Below, piece by piece: positions 61,960 to 64,000 of a stretch of DNA of 64,000 bases. The stretch's first letter is position 1; every line of letters starts with the position of its first letter. The position numbers were made by a program, and so were the translations under genes. A model generated the notes under the pieces. It was not told the DNA's origin and made no database searches. It saw only the letters and a program-made list of their open reading frames with translations. The DNA lies in contig JAEWDK010000024.1 in assembly GCA_023390175.1 (NCBI GenBank), forward strand, positions 496,001-560,000, given 5' to 3'. Source of the DNA: Bacillota bacterium. Its GTDB lineage: Bacteria; Bacillota; Clostridia; Oscillospirales; Acutalibacteraceae.

Positions 61960-62026
61960 AAAGAACATGGAAGTTCTTTTCAAAAAGGCGTGACGGCGTT
62001 GCCGCACGTACTAAAAATTCAGGAGG
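61960..62026 (+). promoter_or_regulatory. Probable CsrA-binding leader of flagellin mRNA
   Basis: A 7-bp stem AAAGAAC/GTTCTTT (61960-61966, 61973-61979) presents hexaloop ATGGAA, which contains the ANGGA motif. The Shine-Dalgarno (AGGAGG, 62021-62026) holds a second GGA about 50 nt downstream. The two-site layout matches the Bacillus hag leader. Confidence 0.6.
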
Positions 62027-62034
62027 AAAAAATT

Positions 62035-63669
62035 ATGCGTATTCAACACAATATTGCAGCTTTAAATGCAAACAGAATGTTAGACACCAACAACAATAAG
62101 GTAAGCAAAAACCTTGAGAAATTGTCTTCCGGTTACAAAATCAACCGTGCGGGCGATGACGCTGCCGGCCTTGCAATTTCCGAAAAAATGCGTGGCCAGA
62201 TCCGCGGACTTGACCAGGCAACCAACAATGCAAACGACGGTATTTCACTGGTTCAGACCGCTGAAGGCGCACTGAACGAGACCGCTTCCATTCTGCAAAG
62301 AATGAAAGAACTTGCAACTCAGGCTTCTAATGGTACATACCAAAATGACGTTGACCGTGCGAACATCAGCAAGGAAGTTACTTCCCTGAAGAGTGAAATC
62401 GACAGAATTTCCACTTCCACTAACTTCAACAAAATCAATTTGTTAGATGGTTCTTTGGGTGGTTCAACAGTTGGCTCTTCTGCAACCAAAGCAGCTAATC
62501 TTGAGTTATCTGATGTTGCAAAAGCGGCTGGCGCTTATGGTGTAACTCCAGCAGCTGCTGGTAAATACACAGCAAGCACACTTACACCAGCATCAGCCGA
62601 CGGTGATTCAAAGACATTCAGTGTTATGTATAAATCAGCAGATGGTGTCGATACAGCTGCTTCTGTCACCTTAACATATGACGCAACAAACAAAAATTAC
62701 GTTGCAGCAGACGGTACAAAATATGCTGCTACAACAAATGCTCCAGAAGAGTATGCTGCTGCTGTCATTGGCGAACTTAGCAAAAATAAAGACTTTTCTA
62801 GTAACTTTACAGTTGCAGACAAAGCTGTTCCTGATGGAACATTATCATTTACCGCAGTTGATAAAGGCACTGCTGGTGCAGTTGTATCTGCTTTCCAGGA
62901 AACCAATACGGCTAAAGCCACTGGTACAGTTACTCAAAATGCACAGACACTTACTGTAGCAACTCCTGCTTCCGATGCTTTTGAAACAGTTAAAGCTAGT
63001 GTAGGTGTATATGACAGCACTGTTGCTGGTGCAAATGCTGCAGACAATACTTTCACAATTAATAACGAAAAATTTGCTTATGTGAAAACAGCCGCCGATG
63101 CTGCAAAGCTTGATAGTGATGTAAACTATGTTGTAACTGCAACAGGTGTAGATGCAACAGCTTCTGCTGCTATGGCTAGCTTAGTCAGCCAGAAGACCGG
63201 AATCAATGCAACTGCAAATGGAACATTCGGCATTGACTTGAAATCTTCTTCATCAACAGCAAAGACTACAGGAGCTTTAACTTTACAAATCGGTGCAAGC
63301 GCCACCGCAGACCAGCAGGTTTCCTTAAGCATCGGCGATATGAGCACAAAGGGCTTAAAACTGACCAATGTATCTGTAGCCACTCAGCCTGATGCTTTGG
63401 CATCAATTAAAACAATTGATGACGCAATCAACCAAGTTTCCGGCACAAGAGCTGACTTGGGCGCACTGCAGAACAGACTTGAGCACACCGTCAGCAACCT
63501 CGGTGTAACAAGCGAGAACCTGACATCTGCTGAAAGCCGTATCCGCGACGTTGACATGGCGAAGGAAATGATGGAGATGACCAAGAACAACGTTCTTGCT
63601 CAGGCTGCACAGTCCATGCTCGCACAGGCAAACACCCAGCCGCAGAACGTCCTCAAACTCTTACAGTAA
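62035..63669 (+). CDS. hag: Flagellin
   Basis: A 544-residue flagellin. N-terminal D0/D1 (MRIQHNIAALNANRMLDTN to about 150, including GDDAAGLAISEKMRGQIRG) and C-terminal D1/D0 (about 450-544, SRIRDVDMAKEMMEMTK, ending in LLQ) are conserved. The middle (about 150-430) is Ala/Thr/Lys-rich and surface exposed. AGGAGG is 8 nt before the chosen ATG. The variable part uses more A/T-ending codons than the ends. It has its own sigma-28 promoter and a strong terminator. Confidence 0.96.
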   Translation: MRIQHNIAALNANRMLDTNNNKVSKNLEKLSSGYKINRAGDDAAGLAISEKMRGQIRGLDQATNNANDGISLVQTAEGALNETASILQRMKELATQASNGTYQNDVDRANISKEVTSLKSEIDRISTSTNFNKINLLDGSLGGSTVGSSATKAANLELSDVAKAAGAYGVTPAAAGKYTASTLTPASADGDSKTFSVMYKSADGVDTAASVTLTYDATNKNYVAADGTKYAATTNAPEEYAAAVIGELSKNKDFSSNFTVADKAVPDGTLSFTAVDKGTAGAVVSAFQETNTAKATGTVTQNAQTLTVATPASDAFETVKASVGVYDSTVAGANAADNTFTINNEKFAYVKTAADAAKLDSDVNYVVTATGVDATASAAMASLVSQKTGINATANGTFGIDLKSSSSTAKTTGALTLQIGASATADQQVSLSIGDMSTKGLKLTNVSVATQPDALASIKTIDDAINQVSGTRADLGALQNRLEHTVSNLGVTSENLTSAESRIRDVDMAKEMMEMTKNNVLAQAAQSMLAQANTQPQNVLKLLQ

Positions 63670-63681
63670 TTTATAAGTTCG

Positions 63682-63717
63682 AAAAGCTCCCACAGGCAAG
63701 CCTGTGGGAGCTTTTTT
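63682..63717 (+). terminator. Flagellin terminator
   Basis: A 16-bp stem AAAAGCTCCCACAGGC/GCCTGTGGGAGCTTTT followed by more Ts, 12 nt after the stop codon. A classic strong intrinsic terminator. Confidence 0.95.
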
Positions 63718-63719
63718 GC

Positions 63720-64000
63720 GCTGTAATGTCATTTCACAATGAACAGTGAATAATTAACAATGAATAATTGATGTGGCAAACTGTTGGTTTGCAATGTAAG
63801 AGCTGCAACGTCAATGAAAAGCGGCTTGGTAAATTTGTCGCGCCAAAGTAGTTGAGGATACTTTGGGGAATCCAAGGGGGATTTTATGGAGCCCCCTCGA
63901 TGGGAGTTCAAAATCCCCCTTGGGCGTACTTTGCTGACTTTCGGACGAGAACGAAAGTCAGTGCCGCCCGGCATGAGGGCAAAACAATGAATAGCTAACA
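63720..64000. repeat. Hairpin-rich intergenic element at the right end
   Basis: The last 280 bases hold A/T-rich tandem-like words (AATGAACAGTGAATAATTAA, AATGAATAATT) and a series of hairpins: GCAAAC/GTTTGC (63776-63792), CCAAAGTA/TACTTTGG (63843-63866), a 14-bp perfect stem (63872-63885 with 63910-63923) and TGACTTTCG/CGAAAGTCA near 63935-63960. No gene is credible. The pattern resembles small mobile repeats (MITE-like) of Firmicutes. The element may continue past the window. Confidence 0.5.

Noticed and set aside
61939..62034. N-terminal 32-codon extension of flagellin
   Set aside because: Flagellins start with MRIQHN-like sequences; the extension is the mRNA leader with the CsrA-type hairpin.
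63729..63974. An 81-codon minus-strand frame at the right end
   Set aside because: It translates the hairpin repeat; the end FIVNYSLFIVK is the usual product of such A/T repeats and no ribosome site is present.
1..64000. CRISPR array, prophage, IS transposase or toxin-antitoxin pair
   Set aside because: No regularly spaced repeats, integrase, transposase or known toxin motifs were seen on either strand.

Overview
The window reads as a Gram-positive, strictly anaerobic, flagellated member of the Clostridia, probably Oscillospiraceae-like. The evidence is three [FeFe]-hydrogenase-type proteins, a DUF4364 protein, AGGAGG-type ribosome binding sites with frequent TTG/GTG starts, FliY/CheC/CheD-type chemotaxis, and a FliW-CsrA-flagellin block. 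The genus is inference only.

Left part (1-16.5 kb, mostly minus strand): a truncated PHP-domain protein; an ABC exporter pair; a sigma-A-driven operon with a [2Fe-2S] thioredoxin-like protein, a sensory-type [FeFe] hydrogenase with PAS domain, a SpoIIE/PP2C phosphatase and a polyferredoxin [FeFe] hydrogenase; two ABC exporter operons that share near-identical operators and appear to be under one GntR/YtrA-like repressor; an HD hydrolase; a third (group B-like) [FeFe] hydrogenase; then ferritin, tRNA-Thr(CGT), an XRE regulator, a DUF4364 protein and CutC.

Middle (16.5-30.3 kb): chemotaxis and late flagellar genes. cheA-cheR-cheB run leftward. Divergent from them is a rightward set of a FliK-like protein, a truncated FlhB paralogue (FlhX), CheW, a PilZ protein, a second CheW and a chemoreceptor with no external sensor domain. 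An HD-GYP phosphodiesterase faces them, followed by fliD-fliS and a small FliT/FlgN-like chaperone.

Right part (30.4-64 kb): one continuous leftward fla/che block of 30 genes from flgB (56.1 kb) to cheD (30.4 kb), carrying basal body, export gate, hook, stator, switch, sigma-28 and CheY/CheC/CheD. Divergent from it are flgM-flgN-flgK-flgL, a small unknown gene, fliW, csrA and flagellin. A strong sigma-A promoter precedes flgB. Eight sigma-28-type sites (TAAA-like, 15-17 nt spacer, CCGATAT-like) precede cheA, the fliK-like gene, cheW, the HD-GYP gene, fliD, flgM, motA and flagellin. This gives a coherent hierarchy: the class II operon makes FliA and the hook-basal body, FlgM holds FliA, and FliA then drives filament, chemotaxis, stator and c-di-GMP turnover genes. 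The flagellin leader carries a hairpin with a GGA loop about 50 nt upstream of the Shine-Dalgarno, matching the CsrA/FliW control scheme known from Bacillus. No phage, IS transposase, CRISPR array or rRNA was seen; the right end holds a hairpin-rich intergenic repeat.
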